Program-made: the position numbers and the translations under genes
Part shown: positions 1 through 5,772 of the stretch, piece by piece
Numbering within the stretch: the first letter of the stretch is position 1
Layout: each line of letters begins with the position of its first letter
Notes under the pieces: model-generated
What the model was told of the DNA's origin: nothing
Databases searched by the model: none
Seen by the model: the letters and a program-made list of their open reading frames with translations, nothing else
Origin: an uncultured Prevotella sp.
GTDB lineage: Bacteria; Bacteroidota; Bacteroidia; Bacteroidales; Bacteroidaceae
Assembly (NCBI GenBank): GCA_937892695.1
Contig: CALBJK010000093.1
Coordinates: 1-6,282 of the forward strand
Length of the DNA stretch: 6,282 bases
Direction of reading: 5' to 3'

Positions 1-102
1 TCGGAGACGACAAACATGTTATTCTTCATATTACCTCCAGGTGCATTCATTACGCTTGGTTATCTTATAGCCGTTTCTAACATGATTATTAAAAAACGAT
101 GA
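1..102 (+). CDS. rnfE: RnfE C-terminus (partial), Rnf electron transport complex subunit E
   Basis: The 5' end of this gene lies outside the window; 33 codons remain before TGA at 100-102. The tail contains LPPGAFITLGYLIAV followed by a short basic end (IIKKR). This matches the last membrane helix of RnfE/RsxE, where a (L/P)PPGAFI segment is typical. RnfE is an integral membrane subunit of the Rnf complex, which passes electrons between ferredoxin and NAD+ and moves ions across the inner membrane. It pairs with RnfA in inverted topology. The stop lies only 4 nt before the rnfA ATG, so the two are almost surely co-transcribed. The homologous subunit NqrD of Na+-NQR is the main alternative, but the clear RnfA downstream favours RnfE. 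Confidence 0.88.
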   Translation, partial: SETTNMLFFILPPGAFITLGYLIAVSNMIIKKR

Positions 103-106
103 TGTC

Positions 107-712
107 ATGGAATACGTTCTGATGTTCATTTCTGCAGTATTTGTAAATAATATTGTTCTTTCTCAATTTTTGGGAATATGTCCTTTCCTCGGCGTTTCTA
201 AGAAAATAGATACTTCGGTAGGAATGGGTGTTGCTGTGGCCTTTGTGCTGACACTTGCCACAATAGTTACCTTCGTATTACAAAAATATGTGCTCAACCC
301 TCTCGGTTTGCAGTATCTCCAAACTATCGCTTTCATTCTGGTTATTGCTTCGTTGGTCCAGATGGTGGAGATTGTATTAAAGAAAGTGTCGCCTTCTTTA
401 TATCAGGCATTAGGCATTTTCCTGCCGTTGATAACAACCAACTGCTGTGTCTTAGGTGTTGCGATTCTTGTGATACAGAAGGATTACTCTTTGCTTGAAA
501 GCATCGTTTATGCCTTGTCTACAGCTATAGGGTTCGCTCTTGCTCTTGTTGTTTTTGCCGGAATGAGAGAGCATTTGGAATTAGTGGCTATACCAAAAGG
601 AATGAGGGGCATCAGTATTGTTCTTATCGCAGCAGGAATATTATCGCTTGCTTTTATGGGCTTCAGTGGAGTAGATGTAGGATTGAAGGCTTTGTTGTGT
701 AATGGAAATTAA
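107..712 (+). CDS. rnfA: RnfA, Rnf electron transport complex subunit A
   Basis: This 201-residue, very hydrophobic protein has about six membrane helices; the family is usually about 190-200 residues. It is an inner-membrane subunit of the Rnf ferredoxin:NAD+ oxidoreductase. Diagnostic stretches are VNNIVLSQFLGICPFLGVSK (residues 13-32) and LPLITTNCCVLGVA (106-119). Cys25 and Cys113 sit at the conserved half-helix positions that, with two cysteines of RnfE, hold an iron-sulfur centre in the membrane in Rnf and NQR structures. The GICPFLGVSK segment and the NPLGLQYLQT loop (64-73) separate it from the paralogue NqrE. Cys114 follows Cys113, where many homologues have Ala. The ATG at 107 lies 4 nt after the rnfE stop, has no strong Shine-Dalgarno sequence, and gives the expected N-terminus. 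Translational coupling to rnfE is likely. Confidence 0.95.
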   Translation: MEYVLMFISAVFVNNIVLSQFLGICPFLGVSKKIDTSVGMGVAVAFVLTLATIVTFVLQKYVLNPLGLQYLQTIAFILVIASLVQMVEIVLKKVSPSLYQALGIFLPLITTNCCVLGVAILVIQKDYSLLESIVYALSTAIGFALALVVFAGMREHLELVAIPKGMRGISIVLIAAGILSLAFMGFSGVDVGLKALLCNGN

Positions 713-744
713 AGAAATATCGATTAACCAACTAAATATAAAAA

Positions 745-1782
745 ATGAAACAGACAATTTTAGTAACAGGTGGAACCGGATTCATCGGCTCACACACAAC
801 TGTAGAGTTACAGCAAGCAGGCTACAATGTCGTTATTGTAGACAATCTGTCAAACTCGAAGATTGAAGTCCTCGATGGTATCGAGAAGATTACTGGTATA
901 CGTCCAGAATTCGAAAAGGTAGACTTGAGAGACAAGGATGCTACCGAAGAAGTGTTTAGAAAGCATCCTGGAATATCAGGTATCATTCACTTTGCAGCAT
1001 CTAAGGCCGTCGGCGAGAGTGTGGAGAAACCGTTGTTGTATTATCGCAACAACATAGTATCTCTAATTAACCTTCTCGAACTTATGCCAAAGTACGACGT
1101 GAAAGGTATAATTTTCTCGTCGAGCTGCACTGTTTACGGCCAGCCTTCTCCAGAAAATCTTCCTGTAACAGAGGAAGCTCCTATACAAAAGGCTCTTTCA
1201 CCTTATGGCAATACAAAACAGATTAACGAGGAGATAATACAGGACTACATCCATAGCGGCGCAAAAATCAAGTCTATTATACTGCGCTATTTCAATCCGA
1301 TAGGAGCGCATCCAACAGCCTATATCGGAGAACTACCTAACGGCGTGCCCATGAACCTCATACCTTATGTCACACAGACGGCAATCGGAATACGTAAGCA
1401 ATTGAAAATTTTCGGTAATGACTACAACACTCCTGACGGAACTTGTATACGCGACTATATTTATGTCGTAGATCTTGCCAAAGCACACGTTGCAGCCATG
1501 GCACGTGTGCTAGATAAAGAAACCGATTCTGTCGAAATCTTCAATATCGGTACGGGTAAGGGTGTTTCCACTCTTGAGATAGTAGAAGGTTTTGAACGTG
1601 CAACTGGTGTTAAAGTGAACTGGACATACGCTCCACGTCGTGAAGGCGATATTGAAAAAGTTTGGGGTAATGTTGACAAAGCCAACAAGATACTCGGATG
1701 GAAAGCCGTTACTCCTCTTGACGACGTCTTGCGTTCGGCATGGAAGTGGCAGCTGAAACTTCGTGAAGACGGAATAATGTAA
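745..1782 (+). CDS. galE: UDP-glucose 4-epimerase GalE
   Basis: This 345-residue enzyme is a cytoplasmic short-chain dehydrogenase/reductase of normal GalE length. It interconverts UDP-glucose and UDP-galactose with bound NAD+, for the Leloir pathway and for glycan and polysaccharide synthesis. The N-terminal Rossmann fold starts with TGGTGFIGSH (8-17), and Asp33 closes the second strand as the NAD-ribose ligand. HFAASKAVGES (82-92) is the GalE nucleotide-binding segment. The catalytic set is Ser127 in SSSCTVYG and the pair Tyr154/Lys158 in YGNTK. RYFNPIGAHP, IFGNDYNTPDGT and RDYIYVVDLA are close to the E. coli protein and mark the sugar-nucleotide half. It begins 32 nt after rnfA, with no TAnnTTTG box in the gap, so I infer read-through from the rnf operon. 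UDP-GlcNAc epimerase activity cannot be excluded from sequence. Confidence 0.95.
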   Translation: MKQTILVTGGTGFIGSHTTVELQQAGYNVVIVDNLSNSKIEVLDGIEKITGIRPEFEKVDLRDKDATEEVFRKHPGISGIIHFAASKAVGESVEKPLLYYRNNIVSLINLLELMPKYDVKGIIFSSSCTVYGQPSPENLPVTEEAPIQKALSPYGNTKQINEEIIQDYIHSGAKIKSIILRYFNPIGAHPTAYIGELPNGVPMNLIPYVTQTAIGIRKQLKIFGNDYNTPDGTCIRDYIYVVDLAKAHVAAMARVLDKETDSVEIFNIGTGKGVSTLEIVEGFERATGVKVNWTYAPRREGDIEKVWGNVDKANKILGWKAVTPLDDVLRSAWKWQLKLREDGIM

Positions 1783-1850
1783 TCCCCGTTTTACAGAATT
1801 TTGATTATAAGATGAGTATGGTGTCTTATTTTGGCACTACTTCTTTTTAG

Positions 1851-1922
1851 AAATCTGCAATAATGTAAAAACTCCCTCTTACCAATGAAGGAAAGAGGGA
1901 GTTTTTACATTATTGCAGATTT
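1851..1922. terminator. Bidirectional intrinsic terminator in a perfect 30-bp inverted repeat
   Basis: The arms 1851-1880 and 1893-1922 are exact reverse complements over 30 bp. Beyond one A-A mismatch the stem gains two more G-C pairs (1882-1883 with 1890-1891), leaving a 6-nt loop. The core is CTCCCTCTT/AAGAGGGAG, followed by TTTTT at 1902-1906 on the plus strand and by TTTTT on the minus strand (AAAAA at 1867-1871). It therefore reads as an intrinsic terminator in both directions. It lies 68 nt after the galE stop and 29 nt after the rprY stop, which are convergent. The pairing continues 16 bp past each U-tract, which is longer than a terminator needs. Confidence 0.9.
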
Positions 1923-1944
1923 GGAATTGCCATAGAACAATTCC
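1923..1944. repeat. Small inverted repeat abutting the terminator, in the rprY 3' UTR
   Basis: GGAATTG (1923-1929) and CAATTCC (1938-1944) are perfect 7-bp arms around an 8-nt loop. The element starts on the base after the 30-bp terminator repeat ends. On the minus strand it lies 7 nt after the rprY stop, so the rprY transcript would carry this hairpin directly before the terminator stem. It has no U-tract of its own. A role in protecting the mRNA 3' end is possible but unproven. Confidence 0.55.
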
Positions 1945-1951
1945 TGCTCCA

Positions 1952-2647
1952 TTATTCTTCAGGAGTGATAAGCTTATAGCCTTTGCCGTGGATGTTGATG
2001 ATTTCAATCTGATCGTCATCCTTCAGATGTTTACGTAGCTTCGTTATATAAACATCCATCGACCTTGCATTAAAATAGTTGTCATCTATCCAAATGGTCT
2101 TGAGGGCGAAATCTCTTTGGAGTATTTCATTGGCATGGCTGCAAAGAAGAGCCAATAACTCATTCTCCTTTGTCGTGAGTTTGGTCTGCTTGTCATCTAT
2201 AGTAAGAAGTTGCTTCTGTGTGTCGAAGGTGAAACGCCCGATGTGGTATATAGAGCTTTCCTTGTTTTTCTTTCCACGTACACGACGTAGAATAGCTTCT
2301 ATTCTGAATACAAGCTCCTCCATGGAGAACGGCTTTGTGATATAGTCGTCGGCTCCAATTTTGAAACCTTCGAGAATATCTTCTTTAAGCGTTTTGGCAG
2401 TGAGGAAGATAATCGGTATTTCAGAATTTGCCTGACGTATTTCTTGAGCTAGTGTGAAACCGTCTTTTTTAGGCATCATCACGTCAAGTACGCAAATGTC
2501 AAACTTAGTTTTCATAAATGCCTTATAACCGGCATCGCCGTCAGGGCATAGCTCAGCCATATAGCCTTTGGCTTGGAGATACTCGCGAAGGAGCATGCCG
2601 AGATTTTCGTCATCCTCACATAATAGGATTTTCAATTTCTCATCCAT
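1952..2647 (-). CDS. rprY: RprY-like OmpR-family response regulator
   Basis: This 231-residue cytoplasmic transcription factor is phosphorylated by its partner kinase. The receiver domain (about 5-120) has the acidic pocket Asp12/Asp13, phosphoacceptor Asp55 in VLDVMMPKKDG, switch Thr83, and Lys105 followed by cis-Pro106 in DDYITKPFS. A basic linker (RRVRGKKNK) leads to an OmpR/PhoB winged helix (about 133-228) with TTKENELL, the RSMDVYITKLRKHL recognition segment and the GKGYKL wing. The whole reads very much like B. fragilis RprY as I remember it. The ATG lies 5 nt after the rprX stop, which indicates one operon and probably coupled translation. In Porphyromonas gingivalis, RprY is reported to act at promoters that include the Na+-NQR operon; targets here are unknown. 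A paralogous OmpR-type regulator is the alternative. Confidence 0.9.
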   Translation of the reverse strand: MDEKLKILLCEDDENLGMLLREYLQAKGYMAELCPDGDAGYKAFMKTKFDICVLDVMMPKKDGFTLAQEIRQANSEIPIIFLTAKTLKEDILEGFKIGADDYITKPFSMEELVFRIEAILRRVRGKKNKESSIYHIGRFTFDTQKQLLTIDDKQTKLTTKENELLALLCSHANEILQRDFALKTIWIDDNYFNARSMDVYITKLRKHLKDDDQIEIINIHGKGYKLITPEE

Positions 2648-2652
2648 AGTCG

Positions 2653-4212
2653 TTAACTTTTTATTATTGGTAATTTTATTGTGAATTTTGTTCCTTTTCC
2701 ATATTCGCTGTCTACGGAAATGTCGCCATTGTGTAACAATATTATTTTCTTTACGTATGCCAGACCGAGTCCGAATCCTTTTACGTCGTGTACATTGCCA
2801 GTATGGACACGGTAGAATTTGTCAAAAATCTTTTTCAGATTCTCTTTTTTCAATCCCACACCAGTATCTCTAATTGAAAGATAAAGATGAGTGTCGTCGT
2901 TCCATGTCTTTATGTAGATGTCAACTGGCTGTTCTGACTTACGATACTTCACAGCATTATCTAGGAGATTGTTGATGGCATTCTGGAAATGTACCTCGTC
3001 AACGTATATTTTTGATTCTACGGCTTCAATATCAGTGTATATTTTTCCACCTGTGTGTTCGACACGCAATGTAAACGAATGGGCTATACTTTCTACCATT
3101 TCATTAAGATCGAGTTCCTTTTTCTTGAACACTGCTTTCTTTCTGTCAAACATTGACATTTGTAGCACTTTTTCAACAAGGAAACGTAACCTTTTAGACT
3201 CATCAAAGATCACACCTCCAAGATGTTTAAGCATAGCTGGACTCTTGGTGACACTTTCGTCGTTGAGCATTTGGGCTGCCAGAGATATGCTTGCAATCGG
3301 AGTTTTCAACTCATGGGTCATATTGTTGATGAAGTCATTCTTTATTTCTGTGTAACGTTTCTGCCGGAAAATAATGACGATTGTAAAGATGAATGTTATG
3401 AGCAGTACGAACGTAAACATTACTGACGGAATCATAAAACGAACGGAAGAGAATATGTATGTATTCATTTCCGGAAAATGAATCTTAACCACGCCCATCT
3501 TTGATTGCGGGTCATTGCGGAACAGTACTTGCGAGTAAGTGTATTCCTCACCGTCATCACTGTAGTCGGGACATCTGTATACCTCGCGTCCATCTTGTGT
3601 TGACACAGTGAAATGGTAGGGTATGTTTATACCGTTGTTCATCAATTCGGCTTTCAGATCTTGGTCAAGCAATTTGAAATTGATACGTTCTTTCAATGGC
3701 TTTTCTGAAGCTGAGTATAGTATCGAATAAACTACTTCGTCGAGTAGGGCTTTCTGGTAGATGTAACGGTTTTTAACGATTTCCTGCAATGACTTTGATG
3801 CTTCCGAAATGGAGTTCTTGTCATTGCGTAAAATCATTGCCTTCGGCATCTGAGAAGGCTTTGTATTTATCGTTTTCAGCTCGAATGACGAATAAATCGT
3901 TCCATCCTTTCCTGCAACGGAATAAGAATGGGATTGCTGTATTGCACCGTTTGGATTTTTTGAACGTGTACCTATAGAATCGGTACGGAAAGCACGACGT
4001 TCTGTTTCATTGACATCTTTTTCCAGATAACGTAAGGTCTCATTAAGTTCCAGATTGCGTGATGCCTGATACAAGGCGCGGTTGACTGATTCGTCGAATT
4101 GCTCCTTTTTCATGTCTACCATCTCCTGTATGTAGTTGAGCTGTAGGTACAACAATGCCATAAATGACAACCCCATGATTGTTGCTATGATCCAAATTGT
4201 TCTCTGTTTCAT
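2653..4212 (-). CDS. rprX: RprX-like membrane sensor histidine kinase
   Basis: This 519-residue kinase is the partner of the regulator encoded next to it. It has an N-terminal membrane helix (about 5-24), a periplasmic sensor region of about 235 residues (25-258) with no domain I recognise, and a second helix (about 259-282). A short juxtamembrane linker without a clear HAMP domain leads to HisKA with His300 in NNMTHELKTPIASIS. The HATPase domain shows an N box (NAINNLLDNAVKY, 411-423), G1 (DTGVGL, 449-454), an F box (FDKFYRVH, 463-470) and G2 (GFGLGLAYVKK, 479-489). All catalytic boxes are intact, so it should be active. A TAnnTTTG box 7 nt before the ATG supports this start and implies almost no leader. 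The rprX name rests on gene order, architecture and the strong RprY match; the sensor region is the least conserved part. Confidence 0.88.
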   Translation of the reverse strand: MKQRTIWIIATIMGLSFMALLYLQLNYIQEMVDMKKEQFDESVNRALYQASRNLELNETLRYLEKDVNETERRAFRTDSIGTRSKNPNGAIQQSHSYSVAGKDGTIYSSFELKTINTKPSQMPKAMILRNDKNSISEASKSLQEIVKNRYIYQKALLDEVVYSILYSASEKPLKERINFKLLDQDLKAELMNNGINIPYHFTVSTQDGREVYRCPDYSDDGEEYTYSQVLFRNDPQSKMGVVKIHFPEMNTYIFSSVRFMIPSVMFTFVLLITFIFTIVIIFRQKRYTEIKNDFINNMTHELKTPIASISLAAQMLNDESVTKSPAMLKHLGGVIFDESKRLRFLVEKVLQMSMFDRKKAVFKKKELDLNEMVESIAHSFTLRVEHTGGKIYTDIEAVESKIYVDEVHFQNAINNLLDNAVKYRKSEQPVDIYIKTWNDDTHLYLSIRDTGVGLKKENLKKIFDKFYRVHTGNVHDVKGFGLGLAYVKKIILLHNGDISVDSEYGKGTKFTIKLPIIKS

Positions 4213-4219
4213 ACGGGAA

Positions 4220-4227
4220 CAAAGGTA
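4220..4227 (-). promoter_or_regulatory. Bacteroidetes -7 box (TACCTTTG) for rprXY
   Basis: Read on the minus strand, TACCTTTG fits the Bacteroidetes primary-sigma -7 consensus TAnnTTTG. Only 7 nt (TTCCCGT) separate it from the rprX ATG, so transcription would begin within a few bases of the start codon. I see no convincing TTTG -33 element 18-21 nt upstream, so the promoter may be weak or activator-dependent. Confidence 0.6.
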
Positions 4228-4261
4228 GCAGAAAAATGATATAACTCTTATGCTTAAGTTA

Positions 4262-4282
4262 AATAAATTGCTCTAATTTATT
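4262..4282. repeat. AT-only inverted repeat upstream of rprX
   Basis: AATAAATT (4262-4269) and AATTTATT (4275-4282) are perfect 8-bp arms around a 5-nt GCTCT spacer. The repeat lies about 35-55 bp upstream of the rprX -7 box, where an activator would bind. The site is only AT pairs in an AT-rich gap, so chance is a real alternative. The rest of the gap 4213-4457 shows no gene, tRNA or clear terminator. Confidence 0.35.
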
Positions 4283-4427
4283 ATTATTAACAAGAATAAA
4301 GGCGTTTAGCTCATAATACTAAAATATAATATGATTTTTCTTAAAGTATACAGGAAGTTTTGCATTTAAACATTATTGTTATCTTATTTGTGCTCATTAA
4401 TAAAAAGCGGTTATCGTGCATTGATGA

Positions 4428-4443
4428 CAAACGTTAATGTTTG
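4428..4443. repeat. 16-bp near-perfect palindrome downstream of the ATP-grasp gene
   Basis: CAAACGTTAATGTTTG is palindromic except for one mismatched pair next to the TTAA centre. It lies 14 nt past the stop of the minus-strand ATP-grasp gene. No U-tract follows directly on that strand; a run of five T starts about 22 nt later, which is too far for a standard intrinsic terminator. It could be a protein-binding site or a weak 3' hairpin. Confidence 0.35.
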
Positions 4444-4457
4444 GATTTAAAGTAGAA

Positions 4458-5558
4458 TCAAATAAGGTTGTTGTTAATGATATTATTATCTGTGCGAGAA
4501 ATCCTCAATTTGTATTTCCCGGAATAAGTGATACGCATTACACCCTGCGGTTCAATTTCTGAAGGTGATATAGCCAATGCTACATGCCCCATTGTGCGAC
4601 GCATATTAATCTCTACACATGGATGTATTTTCAATTGTCCGTCTTTAGTTCTGATAATCATCATGTCTAATCCGAACGCACCGACGTATCGTCCGGAAAG
4701 GTATGTGGACGTGAGCTTTGTCACTGCTGAAGCCAGATTATCAAGGATTCCATCAGACACATATTTTGTCAACATTTCGCGTTTGTCCTTTTCTGTTGCC
4801 AGAATACTGCCCGAATAAGCACCGTTGTCTGTTCTGAACAACGAAAGTCCTTTATAACTGACGCATGATTTGCTGTCGATGGAAAACTCCATACCGAAAT
4901 CTTTCACCTTATTATAGTACGGTTCTGCCATGATAGCTCCTTGACGGAGAATAATATTGCGGCACCATCCGAAAGTATGGTCGTCTAATCTATTGCAGAC
5001 ATACCTTACACCTCGCCCGCTACAACTCCAAGGTGCTTTCAGCACAATTGCTCCATACTTAATAAGTATCTTCATGACATCCTCCATACTTTTGCAGTAG
5101 TATGCCTCTCCTATAAAATAAGAATCAGAGTCAACGAGAGCTGGTAAAATGTTTTCTGCAGCAAACTTGCGATTGCTTAAAGTGCGGATTGTATCAAGTT
5201 GGCTTTCTGTCGGCAGCATAGTAGACAGGTCTGGATTAGCAGCAAGCAACTGATCCTTTATTGCAGAATCCCATCCCCATGCATCAATAACCTGCAGACC
5301 TACACTCTCCAGACTTATATTGTGCAAGTCACCGGGGGTCACGAAAACGACATCATTGGTATATTTTTTTATATGCCGCACTGATTCCAAGGCGGACTCT
5401 ATGTCATCCACAAGAACAAAGTCACCGTTGTCTGCCCATAAAGCCGGAAGAAACCCCAAATCCTTACGCAATGTTCGTCCTGCATGAGGGGCGGTGAAAT
5501 TTCTGTTATTGTAAGCAAGAGCCATGTCATGCTCAGGATTGAAAACATGTAGTTTCAT
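4458..5558 (-). CDS. Uncharacterised ATP-grasp superfamily protein
   Basis: This is a 366-residue soluble protein with no signal peptide or membrane helix. The fold is supported by Lys174 with the glycine-rich loop WSCSGRGV (177-184), the hinge-like strand IMAEPYY (209-215), DFGMEFSID (220-228), Asp298 in VGAFGLDMMI, and Glu316/Asn318 in HPCVEINMRR. The last two groups match the Mg-ATP ligands of D-Ala-D-Ala ligase-like enzymes. Such enzymes activate a carboxylate as an acyl phosphate and join it to an amine or thiol. The N-terminal motif FNPEHDMALAYNN and APHAGR (23-28) looks family-specific; I recall similar Bacteroidales hypothetical proteins but no assigned substrate. The reading frame extends 13 codons upstream to an ATG at 5597, but that region contains the promoter boxes, so Met at 5558 is preferred. 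The Asn-rich tail (NNIINNN) is probably disordered. Confidence 0.8.
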   Translation of the reverse strand: MKLHVFNPEHDMALAYNNRNFTAPHAGRTLRKDLGFLPALWADNGDFVLVDDIESALESVRHIKKYTNDVVFVTPGDLHNISLESVGLQVIDAWGWDSAIKDQLLAANPDLSTMLPTESQLDTIRTLSNRKFAAENILPALVDSDSYFIGEAYYCKSMEDVMKILIKYGAIVLKAPWSCSGRGVRYVCNRLDDHTFGWCRNIILRQGAIMAEPYYNKVKDFGMEFSIDSKSCVSYKGLSLFRTDNGAYSGSILATEKDKREMLTKYVSDGILDNLASAVTKLTSTYLSGRYVGAFGLDMMIIRTKDGQLKIHPCVEINMRRTMGHVALAISPSEIEPQGVMRITYSGKYKLRISRTDNNIINNNLI

Positions 5559-5563
5559 ACTTG

Positions 5564-5594
5564 CAAAGTTACAGTAAACATGTGAAATACAAAA
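5564..5594 (-). promoter_or_regulatory. Bacteroidetes promoter (-33 and -7) of the ATP-grasp gene
   Basis: On the minus strand, TTTTG (5594-5590) stands 18 bp before TAACTTTG (5571-5564). This fits the Bacteroidetes TTTG / TAnnTTTG promoter pair, with spacing one base below the usual 19-21. The -7 box ends 5 nt before the ATG at 5558, so the transcript should have no or almost no leader. The overlap with the in-frame upstream extension argues against the longer start at 5597. Confidence 0.65.
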
Positions 5595-5644
5595 CAATTT
5601 TTTCTGTTTTTATTGTCGGATGAAATTAAGTGCCGAAAAAATCG

Positions 5645-5652
5645 TACCTTTG
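5645..5652 (+). promoter_or_regulatory. Bacteroidetes -7 box (TACCTTTG) for the tamB-like gene
   Basis: TACCTTTG followed by GCA is a typical Bacteroidales -7 box. It faces away from the ATP-grasp promoter, and the two -7 boxes are 73 bp apart. No clear TTTG is seen at the -33 position (about 5620-5625). The implied 5' leader is about 115 nt. It contains a weak ATGTT/AACAT hairpin (5673-5688) and a 15-codon ATG frame (5670-5717), and no riboswitch I recognise. Confidence 0.6.
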
Positions 5653-5758
5653 CATCGTGAAACAGTAGTATGATGTTTTTTATAACATGCGATATGCATT
5701 CTTTCGTTGAAGGATAAGGCTATATTGTTTCAAGACTAAATTTTAAAGTCGACTTATT

Positions 5759-5763
5759 AAGGA
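5759..5763 (+). promoter_or_regulatory. Shine-Dalgarno AAGGA that supports the GTG start of the tamB-like gene
   Basis: AAGGA ends 9 nt before the GTG at 5773 and could pair with the 3' end of 16S rRNA. Such sites are uncommon upstream of Bacteroidetes genes, and no in-frame ATG exists between the stop at 5758-5760 and codon 69. The site sits inside TTAAG-N5-CTTAA (5757-5771), a small inverted repeat that could hide it in RNA. Confidence 0.55.
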
Positions 5764-5772
5764 TATCTTAAA

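Noticed and set aside
1461..1688. 75-codon minus-strand open frame inside galE
   Set aside because: It lies wholly within galE, which has all its family motifs, and the translation has no recognisable domain or start signal.
1822..1835. Possible -7 box in CTTATTTTGG after galE
   Set aside because: It is one base short of TAnnTTTG spacing, and no gene follows on the plus strand before the terminator.
2079..2345. 88-codon plus-strand open frame opposite rprY
   Set aside because: It is antisense to a well-supported response regulator and shows no promoter or protein-like pattern of its own.
2918..3355. 145-codon plus-strand open frame opposite rprX
   Set aside because: It is a Ser/Leu-rich shadow of the kinase domain coding strand, and the real frame carries every kinase box.
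4398..4410. T-rich CCGCTTTTTATTA (minus strand) as a terminator for the ATP-grasp gene
   Set aside because: No stable GC stem sits directly before the T run; the nearest palindrome is about 22 nt away.
5559..5597. 13-residue N-terminal extension (MFCISHVYCNFAS) of the ATP-grasp protein
   Set aside because: The codons overlap the -33 and -7 promoter boxes, and the conserved-looking protein begins at MKLHVFNPEHD.
5737..5744. TAAATTTT as a closer promoter for the tamB-like gene
   Set aside because: It lacks the final G of the TAnnTTTG box. The TACCTTTG at 5645 is a full match.
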